The position numbers and the translations under genes are program-made. From an uncultured Opitutia bacterium (GTDB taxonomy: Bacteria; Verrucomicrobiota; Verrucomicrobiia; Opitutales; UBA953), in contig CAINSX010000018.1 of assembly GCA_903853185.1 (NCBI GenBank), forward strand, positions 1 to 23,154: a stretch of 23,154 nt of DNA, read 5' to 3'. The notes under the pieces are model-generated. The model did not search any database. It was not told where the DNA came from and was given only the letters and a program-made list of their open reading frames with translations. Shown piece by piece: positions 5,668 to 13,439 of the stretch (its first letter is position 1; every line of letters begins with the position of its first letter).

Positions 5668-7572
5668 ATGAGCGACCACGCGCACGAATCGGAACACGAA
5701 GCGCCGGGCGAGTGGCGGAAGCTCGCGTTCCTCGCGGCCGCGAGCGGCGTATTAGGCCTGCTATCATTGGTCGCAGAGCAATTCCTCGGAAAAGATTCCG
5801 CTTGGGCACTCGCCCTCGTCGCCGGCTCCTGCCTCGCCGGTGGATGGGACGCCGCCATCGACGGATGGGCGGCGCTGCGGGAGCGTCGCATCGACGTCCA
5901 CCTCCTGATGATCGTCGTGGCGGTCGGTGCCTGGATTGTCGGTGCCCAGTGGGAGGGTGCCCTCCTCCTTTTTCTCTTTTCGACCGCCGGCGCCATCGAA
6001 CATTACGCGATGGACCGCACTCGCGGCGCCATCGACGCCCTCCTCGACAAGTCTCCGAAGCATGCCCGCCGACTGGGTCCGGATGACACCGAAACCGAGG
6101 TCCCGGTATCCGCCCTCCTCCCTGGCGATCGCATCGCCATCCTGCCTGGCGAACTGGTACCGGCGGACGGCAAAGTCCTCTCCGGCGAGAGCGCCGTGGA
6201 TGAGTCAAACCTCACTGGCGAAGCAAAACCCGCCTCTAAACAGGCCGGCTCCGAGGTCGCAGGGGGTACGCTCAACTCCTGGGGCCGCCTCATCGTCGAA
6301 GTCACCCGTGCAGAACGGGACAGCGCCCTGCAGCGCATCGTCCGGCTGATTCGTGAAGCTCAGGACAGCAAAGCCCCGGCCCAACGAGCCATCGACAAGT
6401 GGGGCGACGCCTACGCGATCTTCACGCTGTCCGCCTCGGCTCTCTTCTTCGTCTACCTGCAGCTCACCGTCCCCGACGGCATCCGTGAGGCCTCACCTCT
6501 CTACCGGGCGATGACCCTGCTGGTGGTGCTGAGCCCCTGCGCCCTCGTCCTTTCCGTCCCGTCTGCCGTACTCGCCGCCATCGCCTCCGGCGCCCGCCAA
6601 GGCATCCTCTTCCGCGGCGGTGCGGCCGTGGAGCGCCTGGCCGACGTCGATTGCATCTGCTTCGACAAGACGGGCACGCTGACCGCCGGCGTCCCCGAAG
6701 TGGCCGCCCTTGAAGTATACCCTGAAGGCCCAGGTCGCCTTCGCGCCCTGAGCGCCTTACTCACGCTGGAATCCTCCACGACCCACCCGTTTGCGGCCGG
6801 AGTCGTCCGGGCCTGCCTTAAGGAAGGTGCGAGCCTGCTGCCTGTCCAAGGGCTCTCCAATTCCCCGGGACAAGGTGTCTCCGGCACCGTCGCCGGCACC
6901 CGCTGGAGCGTCGGTACCCGCGAGTTCGTCGGCGGAGGCTCCCTGCCCCCTGCGACGGTGGCCGAAGGTGCAATCGTCAGCGAAGTTTGGGCCTCGGACG
7001 GCACGGTCACCGTCCGCGCCACGCTGGTCGACCGTATCCGCGACGAAAGCCGCTCGACCTTAATCGCCCTGCACGCCCGCAAAATCCGCACGGTGATGCT
7101 CACCGGTGACCGCGAGGAAGCGGCGGCCGTCGCCGCCCGTCAGGTCGGCATCCAATCCTACGCCGCAGCGCTCACGCCTGACGCCAAGATGGCCGCCATC
7201 CGCCGCTACTCCGCCGAAGGTCACGTGGTCGCGATGGTCGGCGACGGGGTCAACGACGCCCCCAGCCTCGCCGCCGCGGACGTCGCCATCGGGATGGGTG
7301 GCCGTGGCAGCGACGCTGCCCTGGAATCCAGCGACTTGGTCCTGACCGACGACCGAATCGGCCGCTTGGTCGATGCGATCGAGCTCAGCCGCAGCGCGCG
7401 CATGGCGATCCGCTTCAACGTCCTCATCTCCGTCGGTGCCGCCCTCGGCATGGCCGCCTATGTAGTCTTCCGTGGAGCCCCCCTGCCCTTGGCCGTCAGC
7501 GTCCATGAAGGCAGCACGATCGTGGTCTGCCTCAACGGCCTACGCCTACTCGCCCACCGCCCTCGTAAGTAA
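5668..7572 (+). CDS. P1B-4-type heavy-metal transporting ATPase (Co/Zn/Fe class)
   Basis: The 634-residue polytopic inner-membrane pump has all P-type ATPase landmarks: actuator TGE at 183-185, phosphorylation site DKTGTLT with D333, nucleotide-domain HP (H373-P374) and hinge GDGVND (525-530). The metal-site motif is SPC (289-291) instead of CPC, and the last membrane region has HEGST from H613. SPC plus HEGxT defines the P1B-4 subgroup, whose members export Co, Zn or ferrous iron. As is usual for this subgroup there is no N-terminal metal-binding domain, only a short His-rich start (SDHAHESEHE). The ATG at 5668 has AGGA 7 bases upstream. The frame is open to an ATG at 5539 with AGAGG 8 bases upstream, but the 43 added residues are Arg-rich and use rare codons (CGA, ATA, GTA), so I prefer 5668. 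Metal specificity is not provable from sequence. Confidence 0.92.
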   Translation: MSDHAHESEHEAPGEWRKLAFLAAASGVLGLLSLVAEQFLGKDSAWALALVAGSCLAGGWDAAIDGWAALRERRIDVHLLMIVVAVGAWIVGAQWEGALLLFLFSTAGAIEHYAMDRTRGAIDALLDKSPKHARRLGPDDTETEVPVSALLPGDRIAILPGELVPADGKVLSGESAVDESNLTGEAKPASKQAGSEVAGGTLNSWGRLIVEVTRAERDSALQRIVRLIREAQDSKAPAQRAIDKWGDAYAIFTLSASALFFVYLQLTVPDGIREASPLYRAMTLLVVLSPCALVLSVPSAVLAAIASGARQGILFRGGAAVERLADVDCICFDKTGTLTAGVPEVAALEVYPEGPGRLRALSALLTLESSTTHPFAAGVVRACLKEGASLLPVQGLSNSPGQGVSGTVAGTRWSVGTREFVGGGSLPPATVAEGAIVSEVWASDGTVTVRATLVDRIRDESRSTLIALHARKIRTVMLTGDREEAAAVAARQVGIQSYAAALTPDAKMAAIRRYSAEGHVVAMVGDGVNDAPSLAAADVAIGMGGRGSDAALESSDLVLTDDRIGRLVDAIELSRSARMAIRFNVLISVGAALGMAAYVVFRGAPLPLAVSVHEGSTIVVCLNGLRLLAHRPRK

Positions 7573-7574
7573 AC

Positions 7575-7603
7575 AAAAAGGCCCCCGGGCGAACCCGGGG
7601 GCC
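7575..7603 (-). terminator. Terminator of the rodA-rng operon
   Basis: A perfect 10-bp stem GGCCCCCGGG / CCCGGGGGCC closes a 4-base loop that reads TTCG on the minus strand. The minus-strand 3' side is TTTTTGTTT, so it terminates the RNase E/G gene ending at 7626. On the plus strand the hairpin has no T tract, but it may still protect the ATPase mRNA end, which lies immediately beside it. Confidence 0.87.
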
Positions 7604-7625
7604 TCGTCGTCGGTGGACGCCAGGC

Positions 7626-9347
7626 TCAGCGCAGTTCCCGGCCGGCGCTGTCGAAGAGCTTGAACGCTTCGATGCTGTAGGTCTGGTCAGGCTTGGTACC
7701 GAGGCGGACCTTGCAGGACTTCATCAGGTCGCGGAAGAACTCGCGGTCTTCCGTGATGATGCGCTCGAGGTTCACCGGGTGCAGCAGGATGTTGATCTCG
7801 ATTTCCTTCTCGGGTCCGAGGGACTCGCGCAAGCGGCGGATGACGCTGAGGAGCTTGCGCTGGATCTCGACGGAGACGGTGCGGGGATTCTTGACGATAC
7901 CGCGACCCTGACAGTGCGGGCAGGCCGTATACATCGAGGTCGTGTTGGACTCCGTATGGCGCTGACGCGTCATCTGGAGCACGCCGAGCTGCGAGATCGG
8001 CAGGATCTGGTGCTTAGCCCGGTCGTCCTCCATCGCCTCGCGCAGGGTGTCGAAGACCTTCTTCCGGTCCTTTGGGTTCTTCATGTCGATCGTATCGATC
8101 ATGATGAGGCCGCCGAGGTTACGGAGCTTGATCTGGCGGGCGGCTTCGGTGACTGCCTCAAGATTGGCCTGGGTGATGAAGTTGCCGTCCTTGGCGCCGT
8201 CCTTGCCGCGGTGGCCGCCAGTATTGACGTCGATGGCCGTGAGGGCCTCGGTCTCGTCGATGACGATCTCGCCTCCGCTCGGGAGCGGTACTCGACGCTG
8301 GAAGAGCTGCTCGATCTGGCGTTCGATATTGTAGCGCTCGAAGACCGGAATCGGATCGGCGTACAGCTCGACGCGCGAACGGGAGCGGGGCGACACTTCG
8401 CCGACGAGGTCCTGGACCAGTTTGAAGTCCTCAGGGTTGTCCACGAGGATACGGTCGACCTCCTCGGTCAGGAAGTCGCGGACGGTGCGTTCGATCAGAC
8501 CGGGCTCCTGGTAAAGGAGGACCGGCTTGCGGTCAGGGGCGTTGATTTTTTCGACGATGGCCTGCCAGCGCTTGAGCAGCATGTGCAGGTCGCGAACGAA
8601 CCAACGGGCCTGCTTGCCTTCGCCGGCAGTGCGAATGATGACGCCCATGCCTTCCGGGATGGTCAGGGAGCGCAGGATGTCCTTCAGGCGTTCACGCTCG
8701 GAGGATTCCTCGATCTTGCGGGAGACGCCGCACGCACCACTGAAAGGCATCAGCACGAGGTAGCGGCCAGGCAGCGCGATGTTGGTCGTCGAGCGAGGGC
8801 CCTTGGTGCCGATCTGGTCCTTGACGACCTGGATGACAATGTCGGAGCCGGCCGGGAAGAGCTGCGGGATATCCTTGGCTTGGTAGCGGGCCTTACGCTG
8901 CTTCTGCTCGGCGGATTCGTTATCGCGGATGAACTCGACCTGCGAGTCATTGGCGGCCGGGAGCATGTCCCAGTAATGGAGGAAAGCGTTCTTGGGTTGG
9001 CCGATATCCACGAAGGCGGCCTTGAGGCCTCCTTCGAGATTCTGGACGCGACCCTTGAAGATCGCGCCGACCATGCGGTTCTCGCCCTTGTGCTCGATCT
9101 CGAACTTGTCGAGGACGCCGTTGGTGAGGAGCGCGACGCGCTTCTCCAGCGTCTCTGCGTTGATCACGAGCTCTCGGTAGACCGCGCGGTCCTTGGAGAA
9201 GTGTTTGACGATGCGCTGGAGCAACGGGAGCTCCTTGCGCCGCTTGGCCGCCTCGTCGGCCAGCTGACGCTGATCGATCGGGGTGGTCTGTTCGCCGCCC
9301 TCGGGCAGCTCGTCGTTGATATCTTCGGGTTCGTTATTATCGGGCAT
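7626..9347 (-). CDS. rng: Ribonuclease E/G family endoribonuclease
   Basis: The 573-residue protein matches the catalytic core of RNase E/G, which cuts single-stranded A/U-rich RNA at 5'-monophosphate ends in mRNA decay and rRNA/tRNA maturation. An acidic extension of about 55 residues precedes the family start. The S1-like fold begins at about 93-128 (GAIFKGRVQNLEGGLKAAFVDIG ... FLHYWDM). The Mg-binding aspartates are D373 (AIDVN) and D418 (first Asp of IDTIDM). The zinc-link cysteines are C476 and C479 (CPHC). It ends soon after the zinc link and small domain, with no long C-terminal scaffold, so it is RNase G-like in architecture. It lies 5 bases downstream of rodA. RNase G/E genes often neighbour mre/rod cell-shape genes. 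The RNase Y gene lies just beyond rodA on the other strand. Confidence 0.93.
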   Translation of the reverse strand: MPDNNEPEDINDELPEGGEQTTPIDQRQLADEAAKRRKELPLLQRIVKHFSKDRAVYRELVINAETLEKRVALLTNGVLDKFEIEHKGENRMVGAIFKGRVQNLEGGLKAAFVDIGQPKNAFLHYWDMLPAANDSQVEFIRDNESAEQKQRKARYQAKDIPQLFPAGSDIVIQVVKDQIGTKGPRSTTNIALPGRYLVLMPFSGACGVSRKIEESSERERLKDILRSLTIPEGMGVIIRTAGEGKQARWFVRDLHMLLKRWQAIVEKINAPDRKPVLLYQEPGLIERTVRDFLTEEVDRILVDNPEDFKLVQDLVGEVSPRSRSRVELYADPIPVFERYNIERQIEQLFQRRVPLPSGGEIVIDETEALTAIDVNTGGHRGKDGAKDGNFITQANLEAVTEAARQIKLRNLGGLIMIDTIDMKNPKDRKKVFDTLREAMEDDRAKHQILPISQLGVLQMTRQRHTESNTTSMYTACPHCQGRGIVKNPRTVSVEIQRKLLSVIRRLRESLGPEKEIEINILLHPVNLERIITEDREFFRDLMKSCKVRLGTKPDQTYSIEAFKLFDSAGRELR

Positions 9348-9352
9348 CTCGG

Positions 9353-10687
9353 TCAGGCGGTTAAGCCGGTTGCCGGAGAGCCTCCGCCTTCGCCGCCACC
9401 GGCCGAATGCCGGTGAACGCTCTGGACTAGTCCAAGGAGCAGGAAACAGCTGAGAACGAAAGACCCTCCGTAGCTAAGGAAAGGAAGGGGGACCCCGGTG
9501 ACGGGCATCAGGTTGATGTTCATGCCGATATTGACCACGACGTGCGTGCCGAGCACGACCGCCGCGCCAATCGCGAGCAAGGAACCAAAACGATCCGCCG
9601 CCCGAGCCGCCGTTCGCACGACGCGCCAGAACAACAGGACAAATGCGCCAATCACCAAGAGTCCACCGGTGAAGCCGATCTCCTCGGCCATTCCGGAAAA
9701 AAGAAAGTCGTTATGGGCGGCGGCCTCGGGCAGGTAGCCGAAGCGGGCCTGAGTGCCGTTGCCGATGCCTTGTCCGCGGAAACCACCACGGCCGACAGCG
9801 ATGACGGCCTGATTCACATTCCAGGTCACGCCGAGCCCCTTGGGGTCGATCACCTCGGGGGCGACGAAAGACATGATACGCTCGCGCTGGTAATCCTTGA
9901 GCAGGAAAAACCAGGCCTCGGACTCGTGCTCGCCGCGGACGGCCCGGGCAGGGTCCTTGGCGTTAGGATTAGCCTTCGCGTACTGCTCGATCTTGGCCGC
10001 GTATTCGCGCATATCCAGCGCCACCACTCCCACCAATAAAAAGGCGGCCGCTCCAGCCACCAAGAAGAACCTGTAAGTCAGGCCGGCGACGAAAAGCAGG
10101 ATGAATGAGAGCGGCAGGTAGATGAGGGCAGAACCTAGGTCTGGCTGCACAAAAATCAAGACAAACGGGACCGCGGCGGCCCCGAGACACCAGAAGACGG
10201 TGCGCCAAGTCGCGCGGAAGGAGCCGATCGGCGAACGGGCGAGCATAGCCGCAAGGAACACGAGCACACCAATCTTGGCGAACTCCGACGGTTGAATCGA
10301 AAACGGACCGAAATCCATCCAGCGCCGCGCCCCGTTGATGCTGCGGATGAAGGACCCGAGGTCGCGATGCAGGAGCGCGCAGAGCGAGACGGGCAGAAGG
10401 ATGGCCAAGCACCCGAGATAGATGCGCCGGGCGTAGCGTTGAATCAGACGGTAATCGAGGGCCGAGATCGCCCAATAGGCCAGCCATCCGATGGCGACGA
10501 AGACCATCTGGGACTTGTAGAACGTAGACTCACGGGCGCTCCCGGCCGACTGGATCGCCACGACCCCGAGGCCGCTCAGGAAAAGGAGGATGACCACCTG
10601 CGTCCAATCCGTCCGCCAGGCGAAATTGGCGAAATTATCCCACCAGACCGCGGCCGGAGACCGCTCATCGTCAAGGTGTTGGGACAT
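9353..10687 (-). CDS. rodA: RodA, SEDS peptidoglycan glycosyltransferase
   Basis: The 444-residue polytopic membrane protein belongs to the FtsW/RodA/SpoVE (SEDS) family, which polymerises lipid II during lateral wall growth in rod-shaped cells. About ten hydrophobic segments are visible from residue 30 on (VVILLFLSGLGVVAI first). Conserved features include GARRW and QPSEFAK in the first half, the RGGFRGQGIGNG loop, and AHNDFLFSGMAEEIGFTG with the catalytic Asp, here D327. The C-terminal LPFLSYGGS is also typical. The start at 10687 is taken because upstream in-frame codons (to 11194) lie antisense to the RNase Y gene. The RNase E/G gene follows after 5 bases. RodA rather than FtsW is favoured by the RNase neighbour and the loop sequence, but this is an inference. 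Confidence 0.93.
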   Translation of the reverse strand: MSQHLDDERSPAAVWWDNFANFAWRTDWTQVVILLFLSGLGVVAIQSAGSARESTFYKSQMVFVAIGWLAYWAISALDYRLIQRYARRIYLGCLAILLPVSLCALLHRDLGSFIRSINGARRWMDFGPFSIQPSEFAKIGVLVFLAAMLARSPIGSFRATWRTVFWCLGAAAVPFVLIFVQPDLGSALIYLPLSFILLFVAGLTYRFFLVAGAAAFLLVGVVALDMREYAAKIEQYAKANPNAKDPARAVRGEHESEAWFFLLKDYQRERIMSFVAPEVIDPKGLGVTWNVNQAVIAVGRGGFRGQGIGNGTQARFGYLPEAAAHNDFLFSGMAEEIGFTGGLLVIGAFVLLFWRVVRTAARAADRFGSLLAIGAAVVLGTHVVVNIGMNINLMPVTGVPLPFLSYGGSFVLSCFLLLGLVQSVHRHSAGGGEGGGSPATGLTA

Positions 10688-10801
10688 GCCGGAGGCAACC
10701 CCGATTGAGGCCCGGAGGCAAGGCGAACCTCCCGAAAGGGCTTGCCGAAGGGGCTCCGTCCGCAAGGGTATCCCCCCGGACCTCCGGTTTTCGCGACGAA
10801 C

Positions 10802-12238
10802 ATGCCTGTGGCAGCCGACCAAAGCATCCTCGCCGCCGTGGCGTTCTCCTCTGGAGCCATCGTGGCCTATGCGGTCGCGAAATGGCGTGAGAATACCCTC
10901 GGAGCGATCCGCGACGCCCGCCTCCGTTCCGAGATCGAGCTCGCCCGCCGCGAGGCCACCGTCGACGCCGCCGAACTGCACGCGAAAGCCGAAGTCGAGA
11001 AGAGCGAGGCCGCCAGGCTGAAAGCCGCCGCCGAAGTCGAAGCCCACGGCGCCGCTGAACTTTCCCGCGAGAACGCACGTCAGCGCGACCACCTGGTCCG
11101 CGAACTCCAACGCCTCGCCAAAGTCACCCCAGAACAGGCGCGCGAACTGCTCATCGACCACCTCCGCGAAGAATACGGCGAGGAAGCCCAGCACCTCCGC
11201 CGCGGTCTACTCGATCAAGTCGAACAGGACATTGATGACGAGGCGCGACGCAAGCTGCTCTCGGCGATGCAACGCCTCACGACGTCAACGACCCAGGACG
11301 CGACGGCGATCACAGTCTCACTCCCCAACGAGGACATGAAGGGGCGCCTGATCGGCCGCGAAGGCCGCAATATCCGCACCTTCGAACAGTCCACCGGCGC
11401 GACGCTGCTCATCGACGAAACCCCTGGTTTAGCAATGGTTTCCTGCTTCGACCCGGTCCGCCGCGAGATCGCACGCATCGCGCTCGAACGCATCGTGAAG
11501 GACGGACGCATCTCGCCAGGACTCATCGAGGATAGCGTGCGTGACGCCGCCGATGAAGTGGTGAAGCACGCCCGCCGCCTGGGCCGCGACGCGGTCCGCG
11601 ACCTCGGCCTGCCGCCGATGGACGCCTCGGTCGAAGAACTCCTCGGTCGCCTGCACTTCCGCCTCTCCGCCAACCAGAACACGCTCTCGCACTCGATCGA
11701 AGTCGCGCAGCTCTGCGCGATGCTCGCGGCGGAGATCGGCATCGACCCGATTCCGGCGAAACGCGCCGGCTTACTCCATGACCTCGGCAAGGCGATCGAA
11801 GCCGAAGCTGGCAGCAGCCACGCCCTCGCCGGCGCCGCCCTGCTCCGCCGCCTCGGCGAAGATCTCCGTGTGGTCAACGCCGTCGCCGCCCACCACCGCG
11901 AAGTCGAAGCCGAAAGCCTCTACGCTCCGCTGGTGATGATCGCCGACGCCGCCTCCGGCTCCCGTCCCGGCGCCCGCTCCTCCACCCTCGAGTCCTACGC
12001 CCAACGCGTCCGCCGCCTGGAAGAGGTCGCCCTCTCCTTCGACGGCGTCCGGGAGGCCTATGCCTTCCAGTCTGGCCGCGAACTCCGGGTGATTGTCGAC
12101 CCGGTCAAAATCGACGACTTCGGCGCCACCGAGCTCGCCCGGCGCCTCCGCCTTAAGGTGGAAGAAACGCTTTCCTATCAAGGAACGGTCAAAATCGTGC
12201 TGATTCGTGAACAAAGATTCACTGAAGAGGCCCGCTGA
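10802..12238 (+). CDS. rny: Ribonuclease Y
   Basis: The 478-residue protein is a membrane-anchored endoribonuclease of the HD superfamily that starts mRNA decay in many bacteria lacking RNase E. Order of parts: one N-terminal membrane helix (SILAAVAFSSGAIVAYAVA, about 8-26), an Ala/Glu/Arg-rich coiled coil (about 30-110), a KH RNA-binding domain with IGREGRN (184-190), and an HD domain with LLHD (H326-D327) and LGKA. The C-terminal part ends in the usual KIVLIRE strand. Typical RNase Y has about 510-520 residues; the shortfall lies mostly in the coiled coil. The ATG at 10802 is chosen because the membrane helix follows directly; an earlier in-frame ATG at 10742 adds 20 Pro/Gly-rich residues. 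It is divergent from rodA (114 bases between starts). No Shine-Dalgarno sequence is seen. Confidence 0.93.
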   Translation: MPVAADQSILAAVAFSSGAIVAYAVAKWRENTLGAIRDARLRSEIELARREATVDAAELHAKAEVEKSEAARLKAAAEVEAHGAAELSRENARQRDHLVRELQRLAKVTPEQARELLIDHLREEYGEEAQHLRRGLLDQVEQDIDDEARRKLLSAMQRLTTSTTQDATAITVSLPNEDMKGRLIGREGRNIRTFEQSTGATLLIDETPGLAMVSCFDPVRREIARIALERIVKDGRISPGLIEDSVRDAADEVVKHARRLGRDAVRDLGLPPMDASVEELLGRLHFRLSANQNTLSHSIEVAQLCAMLAAEIGIDPIPAKRAGLLHDLGKAIEAEAGSSHALAGAALLRRLGEDLRVVNAVAAHHREVEAESLYAPLVMIADAASGSRPGARSSTLESYAQRVRRLEEVALSFDGVREAYAFQSGRELRVIVDPVKIDDFGATELARRLRLKVEETLSYQGTVKIVLIREQRFTEEAR

Positions 12239-12431
12239 GGGACTTTCTTGTTGTTAAGCCGGGGGGGATAATTATTCACATTCTTTCCGGGAGTCTCTCC
12301 CGGGTCATTTCGGCACCCCAAGGAGGTTCGTCCTCCGTCACCAAGGGTCCGACAAACCGCGTCGCCGCTCCACAACGGAACGGCCGCATCATCCGGTCGG
12401 CCACAACGAAGGCCGCCCCAACATAAGCAAC
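12239..12431 (+). promoter_or_regulatory. Structured leader between rny and the RGG-protein gene
   Basis: This 193-base gap has an AT-rich patch with GATAAT (12267-12272), a possible -10 box. After it come the hairpins CCGGGAG/CTCCCGG (12287-12293 with 12297-12303) and GGAGG/CCTCC (12322-12326 with 12332-12336). The latter masks the only AGGAGG in the region, about 105 bases before the next start codon. CGGCC at 12398-12402 can pair either with GGCCG 12382-12386 or with GGCCG 12411-12415, giving mutually exclusive folds near the start codon. None of the hairpins has a T tract, so I see no rny terminator. Function is unproven. Confidence 0.4.
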
Positions 12432-13394
12432 ATGAGCCAAGAAGAAACCCAGGGCCAGGAGCCAGTCTCCGCCCACCAGCCCGCCGCGGACGCAGGCGCC
12501 AATGAAGTCCGCACCCCCGCACCCCGCCTCAACGAAGCCAAGCTGGAGTCCGCCCACGCGGAACTCCCTCCGCTCTCCGTGATCGGGGCCTCGTCCGAAC
12601 CCGCCGCCAAGCCCGGCACCATCACGACGCCGAAGCAGTTCGGTCGCCGTGGTACGCCCCGTGGCGCCGCTCCCTCGGCCGCCAACGGTCAGGCCGCCCG
12701 CCCGACCTGTGGCGTCGTCGAAGACCCGTCTCAGCTGACCGAGAACCTCTCGGGCGATCGCGCCCAGTCGTCTGCTCCGGAACAGCGCGAGCAGCGTGAA
12801 CCGCGTGAACGTCGTGAACCGCGCGCCGAAGGCGAGCCTGGTCCCCGCCGCGAACCGCGTGAACGCCGCCCCGAAGGCTTCACCGAAGAAGGCCGCCAGC
12901 CCGGCATCCCGCAGGGCGACCGCCCGCGTCGCGAACCGCGCGCCGAAGGCGAACGTGGTCCTCGTCGCGAGCCCCGTGCCGAAGGTGATCGTGGCCCGCG
13001 CCCTGAAGGCGACCGTGGTCCGCGCGCCGAAGGCGATCGTGGCCCTCGTCGCGAAGATCGCCCGCGTCGTGAAGACCGTCCGCGCATCCAAATCGAGCCC
13101 GTCGTCATCCCGGTCCAGGCCCCCATCGGCTTCTGGGCCTCGCTGAAACGCAAGTTCGCCACGCTCTTCGGTATCCCCACTAAGGCCGTCTTCGTTCCTT
13201 CCACCCGCACCCAGCAGCCTCGCGGCGAACACCGCGGCGAACGCTCCGAGCGCGGTCAGCGCGGTGGACGTGGTCGCGGCGAATTCCGCGGTGGTTCCCG
13301 TGATGGTTCCAGCGGTGGCCGTGATGGCTCCCGAGGAGGTCGCGGCGAATTCCGCGGCGATCGCGGTCCTCGCAGCGGTCCTCGCGAAGGCTGA
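12432..13394 (+). CDS. Arg-rich disordered protein with RGG repeats, probable RNA-binding
   Basis: I do not recognise this 320-residue protein. Residues 1-110 are Ala/Pro/Glu-rich and lack order-promoting runs. Residues about 115-217 are imperfect tandem repeats of the type EPRAEGDRGPRR, with variants EDRPRR and EPRERR. Residues 219-256 are the only hydrophobic stretch (VVIPVQAPIGFWASLKRKF then LFGIPTKAVFV) and could be a short folded or amphipathic element. Residues 262-320 are RG/RGG-rich (RGGRGRGEFRGG, then GGRDGSRGGRGEFRG). RGG regions commonly bind RNA. The repeats use CGT and GGT more than neighbouring genes, which favour CGC and GGC, hinting at high expression. It is co-oriented with rny, 193 bases downstream, and ends at a strong terminator just before murA. 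An RNA-decay or translation role is inference. The long antisense frame over it is an artefact of composition. Confidence 0.75.
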   Translation: MSQEETQGQEPVSAHQPAADAGANEVRTPAPRLNEAKLESAHAELPPLSVIGASSEPAAKPGTITTPKQFGRRGTPRGAAPSAANGQAARPTCGVVEDPSQLTENLSGDRAQSSAPEQREQREPRERREPRAEGEPGPRREPRERRPEGFTEEGRQPGIPQGDRPRREPRAEGERGPRREPRAEGDRGPRPEGDRGPRAEGDRGPRREDRPRREDRPRIQIEPVVIPVQAPIGFWASLKRKFATLFGIPTKAVFVPSTRTQQPRGEHRGERSERGQRGGRGRGEFRGGSRDGSSGGRDGSRGGRGEFRGDRGPRSGPREG

Positions 13395-13400
13395 ACATAA

Positions 13401-13432
13401 CGGGGGCGCCAATCGGCGCCCCCGCTTCTTTT
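13401..13432 (+). terminator. Strong terminator between the RGG-protein gene and murA
   Basis: A perfect 10-bp stem CGGGGGCGCC / GGCGCCCCCG with loop AATC is followed by CTTCTTTTA. It begins 6 bases after the stop at 13394 and its T-rich tail ends only 7 bases before the murA ATG at 13440. Confidence 0.88.
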
Positions 13433-13439
13433 ACCCGAC

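Noticed and set aside
7580..7603. Terminator for the metal ATPase on the plus strand
   Set aside because: The plus-strand 3' side (TCGTCGTCGG) is not a T tract. The hairpin fits the minus-strand operon.
7779..9416. A 545-codon open frame on the plus strand
   Set aside because: It is the mirror of the RNase E/G gene in GC-rich codons and has no recognisable motif.
10688..11194. Extended RodA from 11194
   Set aside because: The 169 extra residues lie antisense to rny and do not resemble SEDS proteins.
12321..12327. AGGAGG as a ribosome binding site
   Set aside because: No ATG, GTG or TTG lies 4-15 bases downstream. The next start of a real gene is about 105 bases away, and the motif is part of a hairpin.
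12790..13090. Possible CRISPR or non-coding tandem repeat
   Set aside because: The repeats are imperfect, in codon phase, without unique spacers of constant length, and lie inside one open frame; they encode protein repeats.
12276..13412. A 378-codon open frame opposite the RGG-protein gene
   Set aside because: Its TTR/ATF-type repeats are the reverse complement of the Arg-rich repeats. The plus frame has co-directional neighbours, a clean stop before a terminator and charged, RNA-binding-like composition.
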